This document shows, piece by piece, positions 1-8,710 of a stretch of DNA of 64,000 nucleotides (positions are counted from its first letter, which is position 1; each line of letters starts with the position of its first letter). Source of the DNA: Alistipes sp. (GTDB taxonomy: Bacteria; Bacteroidota; Bacteroidia; Bacteroidales; Rikenellaceae); contig JAFULF010000025.1 of the NCBI GenBank assembly GCA_017483225.1, positions 110,469 through 174,468 of the forward strand, read 5' to 3'. The position numbers were made by a program, and so were the translations under genes. The notes beneath the pieces were generated by a model. It did no database searches and was not told where the DNA came from. It was given only the letters and a program-made list of their open reading frames with translations.

Positions 1-375
1 TTGGCAAATGCCGATATCGTCACCCTGCACGCACGCTCCAACGGCGCAATTATGAACGACCGTGAGTTCGGTCTTATGAAGCAGAACTCCTACCTTATCA
101 ACTCGGCACGTTCATACCTTGTTGACCCTGAGGCGTTCCAGCGTGCGATGGATAGCGGTAAGTTGCTCGGTGCTGCATTCGACGTGTTCGAGTCCGAGCC
201 TGTGATTCCGGAGTTCTACCTCAAATATGACAACATTACCCTCACCAACCACTTGGGAGGTCAGACTATCAACTCGTTCCGTGATGCGCCGAAGTTCGCA
301 ATCAAGAACTACCTCGACTACCTGAATGGCCGTAACGAACTGATGTTCTGGGCGAACAAGAAGCGGTTGGCGTAA
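1..375 (+). CDS. D-2-hydroxyacid dehydrogenase, C-terminal part (5' end outside window)
   Basis: Only the last ~124 residues are present; the reading frame is open at base 1, so the start lies outside. The visible part is the NAD-binding half and C-terminus of the D-isomer-specific 2-hydroxyacid dehydrogenase family (NAD-dependent reduction of 2-oxoacids). Seen: ADIVTLHAR at the start, INSAR (visible residues 33-37, candidate catalytic Arg37), GAAFDVFESEP (57-67, candidate catalytic Glu64) and NHLGG (83-87, candidate catalytic His84). The rhaD-like aldolase gene follows after 27 bases on the same strand, so both may belong to one deoxysugar or lactaldehyde-type pathway; that link is inference. 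The substrate (lactate, glycerate or other) cannot be told from this fragment. Confidence 0.85.
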   Translation: MANADIVTLHARSNGAIMNDREFGLMKQNSYLINSARSYLVDPEAFQRAMDSGKLLGAAFDVFESEPVIPEFYLKYDNITLTNHLGGQTINSFRDAPKFAIKNYLDYLNGRNELMFWANKKRLA

Positions 376-402
376 TGTGAAAACCTTAAAACTCAAACTA
401 AT

Positions 403-1218
403 ATGGAATCTATCTTAACCAATCGCCCTGCCTTGAAGCAGGTGCTTGATGCCGCAGCCGAGGTTGCGGGCTATCTCTGGGAGAAGGGATGGGCCGAGCG
501 TAACGGCGGAAACCTTACCATCAACATCACCGAGCACGTTGACGAGCAGATGCGTGCAATGCCCGCAATCAGCGAGGTGTTGCCTATCGGCGTGACACTC
601 CCTCATTTGAAAGGTTGCTACTTCTACTGCAAGGGTGCCGGCAAGCGTATGCGTGACCTTGCTCGTGACCCTATGTGCGCAGGCAGTATAGTTCGTATTT
701 TGGACGACTGCGCAAGCTATGAGATTATCGCAGACTCTCCAATCGTGCCTACCTCGGAGTTGCCGTCGCACCTTGCGTTGCAGAACTATGCAATAGGCTG
801 TGGCTGTGGCTACAAGGCGACACTCCATACCCACCCGATTGAGCTCGTGGCGATGTCGCACTCGAAGGAGTGGCTCGACTCGGAGCACCTGACACAGGTA
901 CTCTGGTCTATGATTCCCGAGACCCTCGGTTTCGCTCCGCTGGGCATCGGCGTAGTGCCTTACGCTTTGCCGTCATCTACCGACTTGGTTGCTCCAACCC
1001 TCTCGCTCATCGAGAAGTACGACGTGGTATTGTGGGAGAAGCACGGTACCGTTGCAATCGCTCCACACATTATGGAGGCATTCGACCAAACCGACGTGCT
1101 CAACAAGGCCGCCACTATATATATGACAGCTCGCAACTTCGGCTTCCTTCCTGAGGGTATGACACCGGAGGCTGTTCAGGAGATTCGTAAAGCGTTTAAC
1201 CTTCCAGACCACAGATAG
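403..1218 (+). CDS. rhaD: Rhamnulose-1-phosphate aldolase-like class II aldolase
   Basis: Predicted zinc-dependent class II aldolase that splits L-rhamnulose 1-phosphate into dihydroxyacetone phosphate and L-lactaldehyde in the cytoplasm. At 271 residues it is the size of E. coli RhaD and shares its landmarks: GWAERNGGNLT near residues 29-39, PTSELPSHL (116-124, with the catalytic-type Glu119), HTHP (142-145, His142 and His144 as zinc ligands), Glu173 and KHGT with His214 as third zinc ligand. The dehydrogenase gene lies 27 bases upstream and a phosphodiesterase lipoprotein gene starts 2 bases after the stop, which suggests one transcript. No rhamnose isomerase or kinase gene is in view, so the physiological substrate rests on family similarity alone. 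Confidence 0.85.
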   Translation: MESILTNRPALKQVLDAAAEVAGYLWEKGWAERNGGNLTINITEHVDEQMRAMPAISEVLPIGVTLPHLKGCYFYCKGAGKRMRDLARDPMCAGSIVRILDDCASYEIIADSPIVPTSELPSHLALQNYAIGCGCGYKATLHTHPIELVAMSHSKEWLDSEHLTQVLWSMIPETLGFAPLGIGVVPYALPSSTDLVAPTLSLIEKYDVVLWEKHGTVAIAPHIMEAFDQTDVLNKAATIYMTARNFGFLPEGMTPEAVQEIRKAFNLPDHR

Positions 1219-1220
1219 TT

Positions 1221-2000
1221 ATGAAGAAGATTTTTGCAATACTTTCGGTTGTTGTGATGGCACTTACTGCCTGCACGCAACAGACCCATAAGGTAAAGGT
1301 GCTCGCCCACCGAGGCCACGTCAGCGCAGGCAAGGAGGTCGTTACCGACGAGAACTCACTCGACGCTCTGCGCCGTGCACAGGAGCTCGGCGTCAATGGC
1401 GTGGAGTTTGATGTGCATCTTACAGCCGACAACCAGCTGGTAGTTCACCACGACAATAAGATTGCCGAGGGGCTGTCGTGTCAGGGCAGTACCTTCGATG
1501 AGATTCGTGCCTACCGCCTCCCATTCGGCAACCAGATTCCTACACCACGCGAGTGGCTCGAACAGGCAAAGCAGACCCCTCACATTATGCAGATGATAGA
1601 GATTAAGGCGCATAAGAAGGAGGGTAGCGAGGCGGAGATTGTCCGCCAGACGTTGGCGATTATTCACGAGCTCGATATGCTCGACCAAATCTGCTTCGTG
1701 TCGTTCAACAGCAATACCCTCGACGAGGTAAAGCGTCAGGAGCCAAACGCAAAAGTTGTCTTTAATTCGAGCAGCCTCAGCAAGTCGTGGCCTCCGAAGA
1801 AGGTTCACGAGCACGGCTACGACGCTGTGTCGTACAACGTGAGCGTTATTCTCAACCGCACGGAGTGGATTGAGGAGTTCCGCTCGTATGGCATTGATAC
1901 CTTCCTCTGGATGGTTAATTCTGACCTCCTCCATGATATCGCCTCCGAGTGTAGATTCGACTGGATTACATCCGACTACTGCGAGTTGTTCGTTAAGTAA
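1221..2000 (+). CDS. Glycerophosphodiester phosphodiesterase family lipoprotein
   Basis: Predicted GDPD-family enzyme (TIM barrel, metal-dependent), which hydrolyses glycerophosphodiesters to glycerol 3-phosphate and an alcohol. A short lipoprotein signal ends in LTAC (residues 15-18), so Cys18 should be lipidated and the enzyme placed on the outer membrane or in the periplasm. Catalytic landmarks follow: HRG (30-32), EN (44-45), E-x-D (Glu62, Asp64) and VVHHD (74-78). The C-terminus ends in WITSDYCELF, the usual last barrel strand. Length (259 residues) is typical for GDPD. It starts 2 bases after the aldolase gene, and a strong hairpin plus T-run closes the unit downstream. Confidence 0.88.
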   Translation: MKKIFAILSVVVMALTACTQQTHKVKVLAHRGHVSAGKEVVTDENSLDALRRAQELGVNGVEFDVHLTADNQLVVHHDNKIAEGLSCQGSTFDEIRAYRLPFGNQIPTPREWLEQAKQTPHIMQMIEIKAHKKEGSEAEIVRQTLAIIHELDMLDQICFVSFNSNTLDEVKRQEPNAKVVFNSSSLSKSWPPKKVHEHGYDAVSYNVSVILNRTEWIEEFRSYGIDTFLWMVNSDLLHDIASECRFDWITSDYCELFVK

Positions 2001-2038
2001 AATAGGAGGTGGGGGGGGGTAACTACCTTATATACAAG

Positions 2039-2069
2039 GAGTTCGGCGGTGGCGTCGAACTCTTTTTTT
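2039..2069 (+). terminator. Rho-independent terminator of the rhaD-GDPD unit
   Basis: A 10-pair stem (2039-2048 with 2053-2062, one G-U pair) with a GTGG loop is followed by seven Ts (2063-2069). It lies just past the GDPD stop. The opposite-strand DprA-like gene ends at 2068 within the T-run, so the two convergent units share it. Confidence 0.85.
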
Positions 2070-2526
2070 ATTGTAGCACGAGGGCCGGTGTCGCACCTCG
2101 TGACAAAGAATAATATAGCGTTGCCAATTGGCTCGAAGGCTCAAAAGGGGCAAATATAACCTGCTCGGCAAGGTCGGCAGCGGCCCAATTACGAAGTTGC
2201 GAATTGGAGAACGAGGGGCGGTCGTAATCTCGGAACGAGATAAAGAGAACCCGACCTTCATCGTAGGCAGATTGCAGATGCGAAGGGATTTTGTGATAGA
2301 GCGAGCGCCCGATGGCGACAACCACCGAGGCCCCCTGCGACAATAGAATATCAAGCACAAGCCGCTCTATCGGAGAGTGAAAGCCGCTGATTACAACCTT
2401 GTCCGAGAGTGAAATTTCGTAGGCCCACTGCCGAGCGAGGTCGTCTGCACCTTCGGGCGCAGTACGGGAGGCAAAGAATGCGACTAACGGTCTGTCCAAC
2501 AACTCCTCGTTTCCGGATAAGTTCAT
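2068..2526 (-). CDS. DprA/SMF-like Rossmann-fold protein
   Basis: A 152-residue cytoplasmic protein with a Rossmann-like pattern resembling the nucleotide-binding core of DprA/SMF-type DNA-processing proteins: LVAFFASRTAPEG (residues 14-26), VVISGFHSPIER (44-55) at the position of the DprA SG-x-A-x-G-D loop, then SVVVAIGR (68-75). It is much shorter than full DprA and lacks the strict GID motif and the SAM and winged-helix regions. It may therefore be a stand-alone relative rather than a transformation protein. It is monocistronic and converges on the GDPD gene. The function is uncertain; the fold is the supported part. Confidence 0.6.
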   Translation of the reverse strand: MNLSGNEELLDRPLVAFFASRTAPEGADDLARQWAYEISLSDKVVISGFHSPIERLVLDILLSQGASVVVAIGRSLYHKIPSHLQSAYDEGRVLFISFRDYDRPSFSNSQLRNWAAADLAEQVIFAPFEPSSQLATLYYSLSRGATPALVLQ

Positions 2527-2892
2527 AGAAAAAGCGCAGGCTACTGCATACTACTTATCCCACCCCAAGGTCTTGGCTACCTGTAAAATGAATAAGCAAT
2601 ACAGATAGCCCACGCCTGGAATATATCTCACATACCAAGCCAAACTCGGTAGAGGGATACACACCTAACGTGGACATCTGATTGCAAGCCTCCATTCTAC
2701 TAATAAAACCGCCAAGTTCTGAGGTGGAAGATTACATCAAAATGTCTAATCTATGTAATTGGCTAACAATAAATAGTGTAAGCCATTACAAAGATATACA
2801 AAAAAAATGTAAAGCCGAAAATTATTTACAAAAAGAGAGAGAGGCAAAAGAAGGGCCATACAACAAGTTTTGTTGACAGCCCATCTAAATAG
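2527..2892. other. Spacer without a convincing gene
   Basis: This spacer lies between the DprA-like gene and the AT-rich lipoprotein pair. It contains short frames only (a 46-codon minus-strand frame at 2555-2695 and a 64-codon plus-strand frame at 2682-2876), neither with a recognisable domain. Base composition falls from GC-rich to AT-rich near 2750, marking the edge of the island that follows. Confidence 0.6.
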
Positions 2893-3381
2893 TTAATCAT
2901 TTAATACAGCCCCACCACTTTGAGTCGCCACATAACAGTCGTACCAATCTTCTCTATCCCAATATTCAAAGTGATTGTGTTTTGCATAGACATAATCGGA
3001 CTCTATAAATGTAAAGGAGTATTTACAACTATATTTAGTCTCTTCTAATGTTTCAAAATAGGCTTTGACAGAGATTGTATGCCTTGGATCCCCATGTACC
3101 GTAGCAAACTCATTATCAAAGATAATTAAAGGATACTCCCCAACAACCTCATATAATGAAGCAGGTGCACCCATACACGAGAGACTGCTCTTCTGTGAGC
3201 CGTGAGCGAGAATAACCAAATCATCAACACCCACATATTGCGAGCGCAATCTTATCTCGTGATTAGTCTGATTAATATATGTAACCTCTGTTATTGATAC
3301 CGGATCTCCTATTATTGAGCAGGAGGTTGTTCCAATAATTGTAAAAGCGACAACCAAAGTCCATCTAATAATCTTATTCAT
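2893..3381 (-). CDS. Small predicted lipoprotein of unknown function
   Basis: I do not recognise this 162-residue protein. It begins with MNKIIRWTLV and a hydrophobic stretch ending in TTSC (Cys21), which fits a lipoprotein signal, so surface or periplasmic attachment is likely. The remainder is rich in Thr, Tyr and Asn and predicts as beta-rich. The start overlaps the last 8 bases of the upstream zinc-protease-like gene on the same strand, so the two are translationally coupled and probably act together. Base composition is AT-rich like its partner and unlike the housekeeping genes around it, consistent with transfer of the pair as a module. Confidence 0.7.
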   Translation of the reverse strand: MNKIIRWTLVVAFTIIGTTSCSIIGDPVSITEVTYINQTNHEIRLRSQYVGVDDLVILAHGSQKSSLSCMGAPASLYEVVGEYPLIIFDNEFATVHGDPRHTISVKAYFETLEETKYSCKYSFTFIESDYVYAKHNHFEYWDREDWYDCYVATQSGGAVLND

Positions 3382-5152
3382 AGTAACTAAACAACGCTTT
3401 AAGTTTTTCTATTTTATCTTTACCTTCATAGGTCAATGTACTATGAAAGCTTAACAACTTTGCCTTTACATCACTAAATTGATATGAGTTCATCACTTGA
3501 GTATTCAATCGAGACATTGTTATAAAATCCACTTCATCATTAGGGATAAGCGATAAGTCGTATGGTTTAATCCACGAGTTAGTTGCATTGTTACACGCTT
3601 GTGCATATTCATATTGATTATAATCATCTAAAATATCAATAAACAAAGGGGTGTAATCTGTAGTACTATTAATCGTCCAGCCCTGATTATTTAAATAGTT
3701 TGGCATCATCCAATATTTTTCATTCATATACACATATTGATATAGACTGCTATACGCTCCCAGTTCCGTGTATTCCAATTTCGTTAAATGCCACCCCACA
3801 CAATCAGCCCAACTCTCACTATACTTTAGGCCTTCCGCAATATATGCTAATAACATATTAGCAGATGCATTATACCAATGAGAAGAATGTCCTAATTCGT
3901 GCGATACTGTATTATAAATCACATCTGTTGTATAGCAAGTCCCGTTTTCGGACTTACCATAAACCCTAATATCTGGGAAAATATTCATTCCCAATTCAAG
4001 CCAATAATCCCCACTCTTTTTAGGATTATTCTTATGCAAATAGGCGATTTGTGTTTTCCTCCATCCCGGGCGTGATACACCCTCAGTATTTCCACATAGC
4101 ATTCTGTATGCTGCCCTATGAATAGTAGCAAACCTCAATGACTTCAGTCCATTATCCTGGATTAACAAATCCCAATACTCTCTTTGTTTTGGGCCTTTAT
4201 AATAGGCTTGACAAATTGCCCCATCTCTAATATTCCATTTACTATTTTGGGCATTCTCCCCCTCCCACACAATCGTATACCTTGCAGGTCTACGAAATGT
4301 TCCATCACACACAAAATCTCCAACACTATCAGTTATGCCCTTTCTTGTTGTAAACCAGCGGGTTGCCCTCACCTTGACCCCGACTATTGGAACGTAGCCT
4401 TGGACAATATCATCATACGCTGATATATTCCCAGAAGGAGTCCATATTGTTGTATTAGTACTATTAACACTTGCATTATTATCATTCAAGTTAACTCCAA
4501 GAACCTCATTATAATGTCCAGTTATCTTCATGGCTTCATCCACTAAAGCCTCCGCAACAATTGCGCTCATTCCAATGGGTTGAATTGGAGAAAGTGACAT
4601 AGTCTCCAAGTCAGACCCACCTTCAATATCGTCAACAATATCATCTTCTGGGATATAAAGTTTCTCTAGAACAGTATACGCAATACTTAATGTATCACAC
4701 ATATTTTCCCATTTCTCAGCTTCTATTGATGCATATTGAAAAGTTGGCAACGAATCCACTATAGTAGGATCATGGTATGATACTCCGCTAATAATCTCCC
4801 TATCTAATGGATATTCATAAAATATGATAGAAGTATCTTGTAAATGTAATCGATTTAATTCGTCACTGGAAGAAGGGGCAAAGCGCACATAATAATGAGA
4901 GGTACTAATCTCTGGAATAACTAATCCTGGCGTTACTTCCATCAACGTCAATCTTGCTTCCTCCATAACCTCTAATGCATACGGGTTTGCTAATTGTTCT
5001 CCAAGGACCATTTGACCATCCGAGATTGAATCCGCAGGTTCAACTCTCGTTACCTTTTGCATATTCTGAGATTTTACAACAATTATATCATGATCTTTCA
5101 CACAAGAAGTACAGGCTATCAACAATAAAATTAGCCAAATATATTTTTTCAT
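3374..5152 (-). CDS. Predicted zinc metalloprotease lipoprotein
   Basis: A 592-residue exported protein with lipoprotein signal MKKYIWLILLLIACTSC (lipid-accepting Cys17). The key motif is HELGH at 418-422 (zinc-binding HExxH), followed by SESWAD near 445-450, where Glu446 is a good candidate third ligand of a gluzincin-type site. This suggests a surface-anchored metalloprotease; the exact family is not clear to me. The N-terminal ~200 residues are acidic and carry no known domain that I can name. The RBS-like AAAGGA lies about 10 bases before the ATG. A small lipoprotein gene overlaps its 3' end by 8 bases. The pair is clearly AT-richer than its neighbours, which hints at horizontal acquisition. 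Confidence 0.75.
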   Translation of the reverse strand: MKKYIWLILLLIACTSCVKDHDIIVVKSQNMQKVTRVEPADSISDGQMVLGEQLANPYALEVMEEARLTLMEVTPGLVIPEISTSHYYVRFAPSSSDELNRLHLQDTSIIFYEYPLDREIISGVSYHDPTIVDSLPTFQYASIEAEKWENMCDTLSIAYTVLEKLYIPEDDIVDDIEGGSDLETMSLSPIQPIGMSAIVAEALVDEAMKITGHYNEVLGVNLNDNNASVNSTNTTIWTPSGNISAYDDIVQGYVPIVGVKVRATRWFTTRKGITDSVGDFVCDGTFRRPARYTIVWEGENAQNSKWNIRDGAICQAYYKGPKQREYWDLLIQDNGLKSLRFATIHRAAYRMLCGNTEGVSRPGWRKTQIAYLHKNNPKKSGDYWLELGMNIFPDIRVYGKSENGTCYTTDVIYNTVSHELGHSSHWYNASANMLLAYIAEGLKYSESWADCVGWHLTKLEYTELGAYSSLYQYVYMNEKYWMMPNYLNNQGWTINSTTDYTPLFIDILDDYNQYEYAQACNNATNSWIKPYDLSLIPNDEVDFITMSRLNTQVMNSYQFSDVKAKLLSFHSTLTYEGKDKIEKLKALFSYYE

Positions 5153-5203
5153 AATTCTGTTTTCCTTTATAAATAGTTATTAATTAATACTATTTTACAG
5201 GGT

Positions 5204-5229
5204 TAACAAGTGTGAAGCCACACTTGTTA
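5204..5229. repeat. 11-pair inverted repeat upstream of the metalloprotease gene
   Basis: Bases 5204-5214 and 5219-5229 form a perfect 11-pair stem around a 4-base loop (AAGC), about 50 bases upstream of the metalloprotease start. There is no T-run, so an operator or mRNA leader hairpin is more likely than a terminator. The rest of 5153-5545 is AT-rich and holds no convincing gene. Confidence 0.5.
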
Positions 5230-5457
5230 CAACAATTGCACGCTCACCCTATCGAGCGTATAATGATACAAGATTATGTGGCAAGTTTCGAGATGCGTCT
5301 TTAATTTTAGATTACGAATTTCTTGACGCATACATAGATAATCAACACGGCATAGGTATCGTTGACTATACTCCAAAAGATATTTGAGAAATATTTTCAT
5401 CCGTAGTAGCAATAAAAATTTCCCCACCTTTCGCAAATATAAATATAAAATACGAGA

Positions 5458-5520
5458 AAAACAATAAAAATAATAAAAAACAAACGAGGTTACCAATATT
5501 ATAATTATTAGGCAACCTCG
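5458..5520 (-). terminator. Terminator of the pdxJ-cca unit
   Basis: Read on the minus strand, a 7-pair stem (5514-5520 with 5485-5491) is followed by a T-rich tract. It lies 25 bases past the stop of the CCA-adding enzyme gene. The loop is long (22 bases), so confidence is moderate. Confidence 0.6.
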
Positions 5521-5545
5521 CTTATCTTATATTGGATTTAATCTT

Positions 5546-6946
5546 TTAGCGCTTTTTTAGGCCGTACTCCTCGGTCAGCTGCTCCAAGAGGGTGTGGGCA
5601 GCGGTGTAGTCGTTGGGTATCTCGCCGTCAAGGATGGCGTTCTTGATGCGCTCCTTGATGTCGCCGAGGATGCGGCAAGGGGTGATGTCGTACTCCTGCA
5701 TTATCACGTCGCCCGTAATCGGCGGCTGGAAGTTGCGGATGCGGTCACGCTCCTCCAAATCCTTCATCTTGTGGCGCACGAGGGCGAAATTTTCGAGGAA
5801 TCGCTTCACCTTCTGCTCGATGCCCGAGGTGATGTCCGCCTCGCAGAGCGCCATCAACGCCTCCACGTCGTCGCCCGCCTCGAAGAGCAGACGGCGCACG
5901 GCGGAGTCGGTGACGATATCCTCTGCCAGAATTATAGGGCGCAGGTGGAGAAAGACCAGCTTCTGCACGAAGCGCATAGGCTCGCCCAGCGGCAGTTTCA
6001 GACGGCGGAATATCGACGGCACCATCTTGCTGCCCAGCACTTCGTGCCCGTGGAATGTCCACCCGACCTTCGGGTCGTAGGCCTTCGTGAGCGGCTTGGC
6101 GATGTCGTGCATAACGGCCACCCAGCGCAGCCACAAATCGTCACTACGGCGTGCCACGTTGTCCAGTACTTTGAGCGTGTGCTTGAAGTTGTCCTTATGT
6201 GCGTGCGCACCTCGTCGCTCCACGCCACAGAGGTTGTGCAGTTCGGGAAATATCAGTTCCAGAAGCCCCGTGAGTTCGAGCAACTCGAAGCCCATAGAGG
6301 GCACGGGCGAGGCTACTATCTTGTTCAGCTCGACGATGATACGCTCCTGCGACACTATCTTGATGCGCTCCCTGTTGCGCTTTATTGCCTCGAAGGTCTC
6401 GTCGTCGAGGTTGAAGCCGAGTTGCGTGGCGAAGCGTATGCCACGCATCATTCGCAAGGGGTCGTCCGAGAAGGTTATGTCGGGGTCGCACGGCGTGCGG
6501 ATGATGCAATCCTCCAAGTCGTACATACCCTCGAAGGGGTCTATCAGCTCGCCGAAGGTTGCGCCGTTGAGCGACCACGCCATAGCGTTTATCGTGAAGT
6601 CACGTCGTCGCTGGTCATCCTCTATCGTGCCATCCTCGACGTGCGGCTTGCGGGAGTCGGGTGAGTAGGACTCCTTGCGGGCCCCGACGAACTCCACCTC
6701 CATCCCGTCGGCACGCAACATCGCCGTACCGAAGCGTTTGAATACCGACACGTTGGTTCGCAGCTCACGCCCCAGCGCCTCGGCAATCTCTATGCCGCTG
6801 CCTACCACCACCACGTCTATATCCGTACACTTGCGACGGAGGTAGTAGTCACGCACGTAGCCGCCGATGACGAAGGCCTGCACGCCTCGCTCATCGACAA
6901 GGCGTGAGATACGCTTGAATATGGGTAACGAGAGCGGATTATTCAC
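5546..6946 (-). CDS. cca: tRNA nucleotidyltransferase / poly(A) polymerase family with HD domain
   Basis: Class II nucleotidyltransferase that adds or repairs the CCA end of tRNA (the poly(A) polymerase role is a family alternative). I place the start at the GTG at 6946-6944: it follows an AGAAAGG ribosome site and overlaps the pdxJ stop, whereas longer frames run through pdxJ. The product is 466 residues. Seen: GGYVRD (28-33), DID catalytic pair (Asp42, Asp44), RRRDFTINA (113-121), a C-terminal HD domain with His256, HD (280-281) and HGHE (299-302). The HD domain gives phosphohydrolase activity in related enzymes. The 3-base overlap with pdxJ indicates translational coupling. Confidence 0.92.
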   Translation of the reverse strand: MNNPLSLPIFKRISRLVDERGVQAFVIGGYVRDYYLRRKCTDIDVVVVGSGIEIAEALGRELRTNVSVFKRFGTAMLRADGMEVEFVGARKESYSPDSRKPHVEDGTIEDDQRRRDFTINAMAWSLNGATFGELIDPFEGMYDLEDCIIRTPCDPDITFSDDPLRMMRGIRFATQLGFNLDDETFEAIKRNRERIKIVSQERIIVELNKIVASPVPSMGFELLELTGLLELIFPELHNLCGVERRGAHAHKDNFKHTLKVLDNVARRSDDLWLRWVAVMHDIAKPLTKAYDPKVGWTFHGHEVLGSKMVPSIFRRLKLPLGEPMRFVQKLVFLHLRPIILAEDIVTDSAVRRLLFEAGDDVEALMALCEADITSGIEQKVKRFLENFALVRHKMKDLEERDRIRNFQPPITGDVIMQEYDITPCRILGDIKERIKNAILDGEIPNDYTAAHTLLEQLTEEYGLKKR

Positions 6947-7667
6947 TTTTTGCCTTTCTGATTTCACGTTGGTACATCTGCACGGTGTTCTCCAAGCCAT
7001 AGTAGAGGGCATCGCTGATAAGGGCGTGGCCGATAGAGACCTCGTCGCACCACGGGATGCGCTCGCAGAAGTAGGCGAGATTTTCGAGCGAGAGGTCGTG
7101 GCCTCCATTCAGCCCCAGACCGCACTCGCAAGCCGCCTCGGCAGCCGCCACATAAGGGGCGATAGCAGCCTCACGGTCAGCGGCATAGCCCGCAGCATAT
7201 GCCTCCGTATAGAGCTCCACACGGTCGGCACCGCACGCCTTCGCACCACGCACCATCTCGGGGTCGGGATTGACGAAAATCGAGACACGGATGCCGTAGC
7301 GGTGGAAGAGGTCGCACATCGAGGTCAGGAACTCTCGGTGGGCGATGGTGTTCCAGCCGGCATTGGAGGTGATTGCATCCGGCGCATCGGGCACAAGGGT
7401 CACCTGTGCAGGCACCACCTCGCAGACCAAATCGACGAAACTGTCCACGGGGTTGCCCTCGATGTTCAGCTCGGTGGCGATGACACGTTTCAGATTACGC
7501 ACGTCGTCGTAACGAATGTGACGTGCATCGGGTCGTGGATGCACCGTGATTCCGTCGGCTCCGAAGCCCTCGATGGCAAGCGCTGCCTTGACCACATCGG
7601 GCAGATTGCCGCCACGAGAGTTGCGAATTACGGCAATCTTATTGATATTTACGCTAAGTTTTGTCAT
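6939..7667 (-). CDS. pdxJ: Pyridoxine 5'-phosphate synthase
   Basis: Last step of DXP-dependent vitamin B6 synthesis: condensation of 3-amino-2-oxopropyl phosphate with deoxyxylulose 5-phosphate in the cytoplasm. The product is 242 residues from the ATG at 7667 (MTKLSVNINKIA), the conserved family N-terminus; an upstream in-frame codon would add an unsupported 15-residue tail. Diagnostic motif ITVHPRPDARHI lies at 40-51, and the barrel continues with GLNGGHDLS and the C-terminal SIGHALISDAL segment. The gene is divergent from nadK and shares a 72-base intergenic region with it. Its stop overlaps the cca start. Confidence 0.95.
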   Translation of the reverse strand: MTKLSVNINKIAVIRNSRGGNLPDVVKAALAIEGFGADGITVHPRPDARHIRYDDVRNLKRVIATELNIEGNPVDSFVDLVCEVVPAQVTLVPDAPDAITSNAGWNTIAHREFLTSMCDLFHRYGIRVSIFVNPDPEMVRGAKACGADRVELYTEAYAAGYAADREAAIAPYVAAAEAACECGLGLNGGHDLSLENLAYFCERIPWCDEVSIGHALISDALYYGLENTVQMYQREIRKAKSE

Positions 7668-7696
7668 AAGATTTCTATTTATAAAGGTAAATATAT

Positions 7697-7704
7697 TACC
7701 TTTG
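7697..7704 (+). promoter_or_regulatory. -7 promoter element (TACCTTTG) before nadK
   Basis: TACCTTTG matches the Bacteroidota -7 consensus TAnnTTTG and sits 35 bases before the nadK ATG. No good TTTG is present at the -33 position, so only the -7 half is supported. Confidence 0.45.
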
Positions 7705-7739
7705 TACCACAAAGTTAAGAATTTTCCACGAGATTGGCA

Positions 7740-8615
7740 ATGAAGATAGCACTTTTTTCAAGACCACGAGCAGAACTTCGCATCGACGACATCGACCGCA
7801 TCTTCTCGGCGATAGAGAAGTGGGGGATGGATTATACGGTAAATGAGGAGTTTGCAGAGTCGGTATCGACCCTGACAGGCCGCAATATCCCTGCCACAAA
7901 TCGCTATGGGCAGGAGTTGGGCGAGCAGCCTGCCGATACGGTTATGGTATGTTATGGTGGCGACGGAACGCTCCTCGAAGGTGTCCACCGCCTCGGCGGG
8001 CAGGCGATACCTGTCGTGGGTATCAACTCCGGACATCTTGGGTTCCTTGCGCTGGCACCACGCTCGGAGATTGCCGAGGTCTTCGCCGCCATTGCCGAGT
8101 CGAGACTCTCGGTCGAGGCTCGCTCGATGCTCTCGGTCGAGGGCGAGATAGATGGCTCGCAGCAGAGGCTCTACGCTCTGAATGAGGTGGCTGTGCAGCG
8201 TCTTGGTGCAACGATGATTTCGGTCGATATACGCATCGACGGTAAGCATACCTCCTCGACAAATGGCGACGGCGTAATCCTCTCCACACCAACGGGTTCC
8301 ACCGCCTACTCGCTCAGTGCCGGAGGGCCGATAATAGCCCCGACGTGCCGCTGCACGGTGCTGACACCGCTCTCGCCGCACAACCTGACGATGCGGCCTG
8401 TTGTGGTGCCCGATACGAGCCTCGTGGAGTTGCATATTCACACCCGCAGCAACATAGCCTCCATCTCGGTCGATAATCGCACCTTCGAGGTTAAGGATGG
8501 GGCGGTGCTGCGCATAAAGAGTGCCGAGCATACCATTTTGCTCGCCGTGCCACACAATATTTCGTTTTATGACACGTTACGAAATAAGATGATGTGGGGC
8601 GTGGATGTCCGATAA
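7740..8615 (+). CDS. nadK: NAD kinase
   Basis: Phosphorylates NAD+ to NADP+ in the cytoplasm. The 291-residue product carries GGDGT (73-77, catalytic Asp75), NSGHLGFL (96-103) and the C-terminal STPTGSTAYSLSAGGPI loop that binds NAD. I chose the ATG at 7740 rather than the in-frame TTG two codons earlier. It is divergent from pdxJ and followed by uppS on the same strand after about 95 bases, a mix of cofactor and envelope genes without an obvious shared pathway. Confidence 0.95.
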   Translation: MKIALFSRPRAELRIDDIDRIFSAIEKWGMDYTVNEEFAESVSTLTGRNIPATNRYGQELGEQPADTVMVCYGGDGTLLEGVHRLGGQAIPVVGINSGHLGFLALAPRSEIAEVFAAIAESRLSVEARSMLSVEGEIDGSQQRLYALNEVAVQRLGATMISVDIRIDGKHTSSTNGDGVILSTPTGSTAYSLSAGGPIIAPTCRCTVLTPLSPHNLTMRPVVVPDTSLVELHIHTRSNIASISVDNRTFEVKDGAVLRIKSAEHTILLAVPHNISFYDTLRNKMMWGVDVR

Positions 8616-8710
8616 GAGGGGACTTTACGCTACAATTTCGCATTGTCGAGGCATAAACTCGTAAGAAAAAGCGTGTAATTCGAAAAAAAGAGATATATTT
8701 GCGTGTTTAT

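Noticed and set aside
2555-2695. 46-codon minus-strand frame upstream of the DprA-like gene (MEACNQMSTLGVYPSTEFGL...)
   Set aside because: No ribosome site, domain or conserved neighbour pattern; could be a chance frame or a remnant.
2682-2876. 64-codon plus-strand frame at the edge of the AT-rich island
   Set aside because: Spans the composition boundary and has no recognisable feature.
5227-5496. 89-codon minus-strand frame (MVTSFVFYYFYCFSR...)
   Set aside because: AT-rich, low-complexity, overlaps the cca terminator, with no homology that I recognise. A plus-strand frame ending near 5386 (..DYEFLDAYIDNQHGIGIVDY) looks slightly protein-like but has no start and may be a gene remnant.
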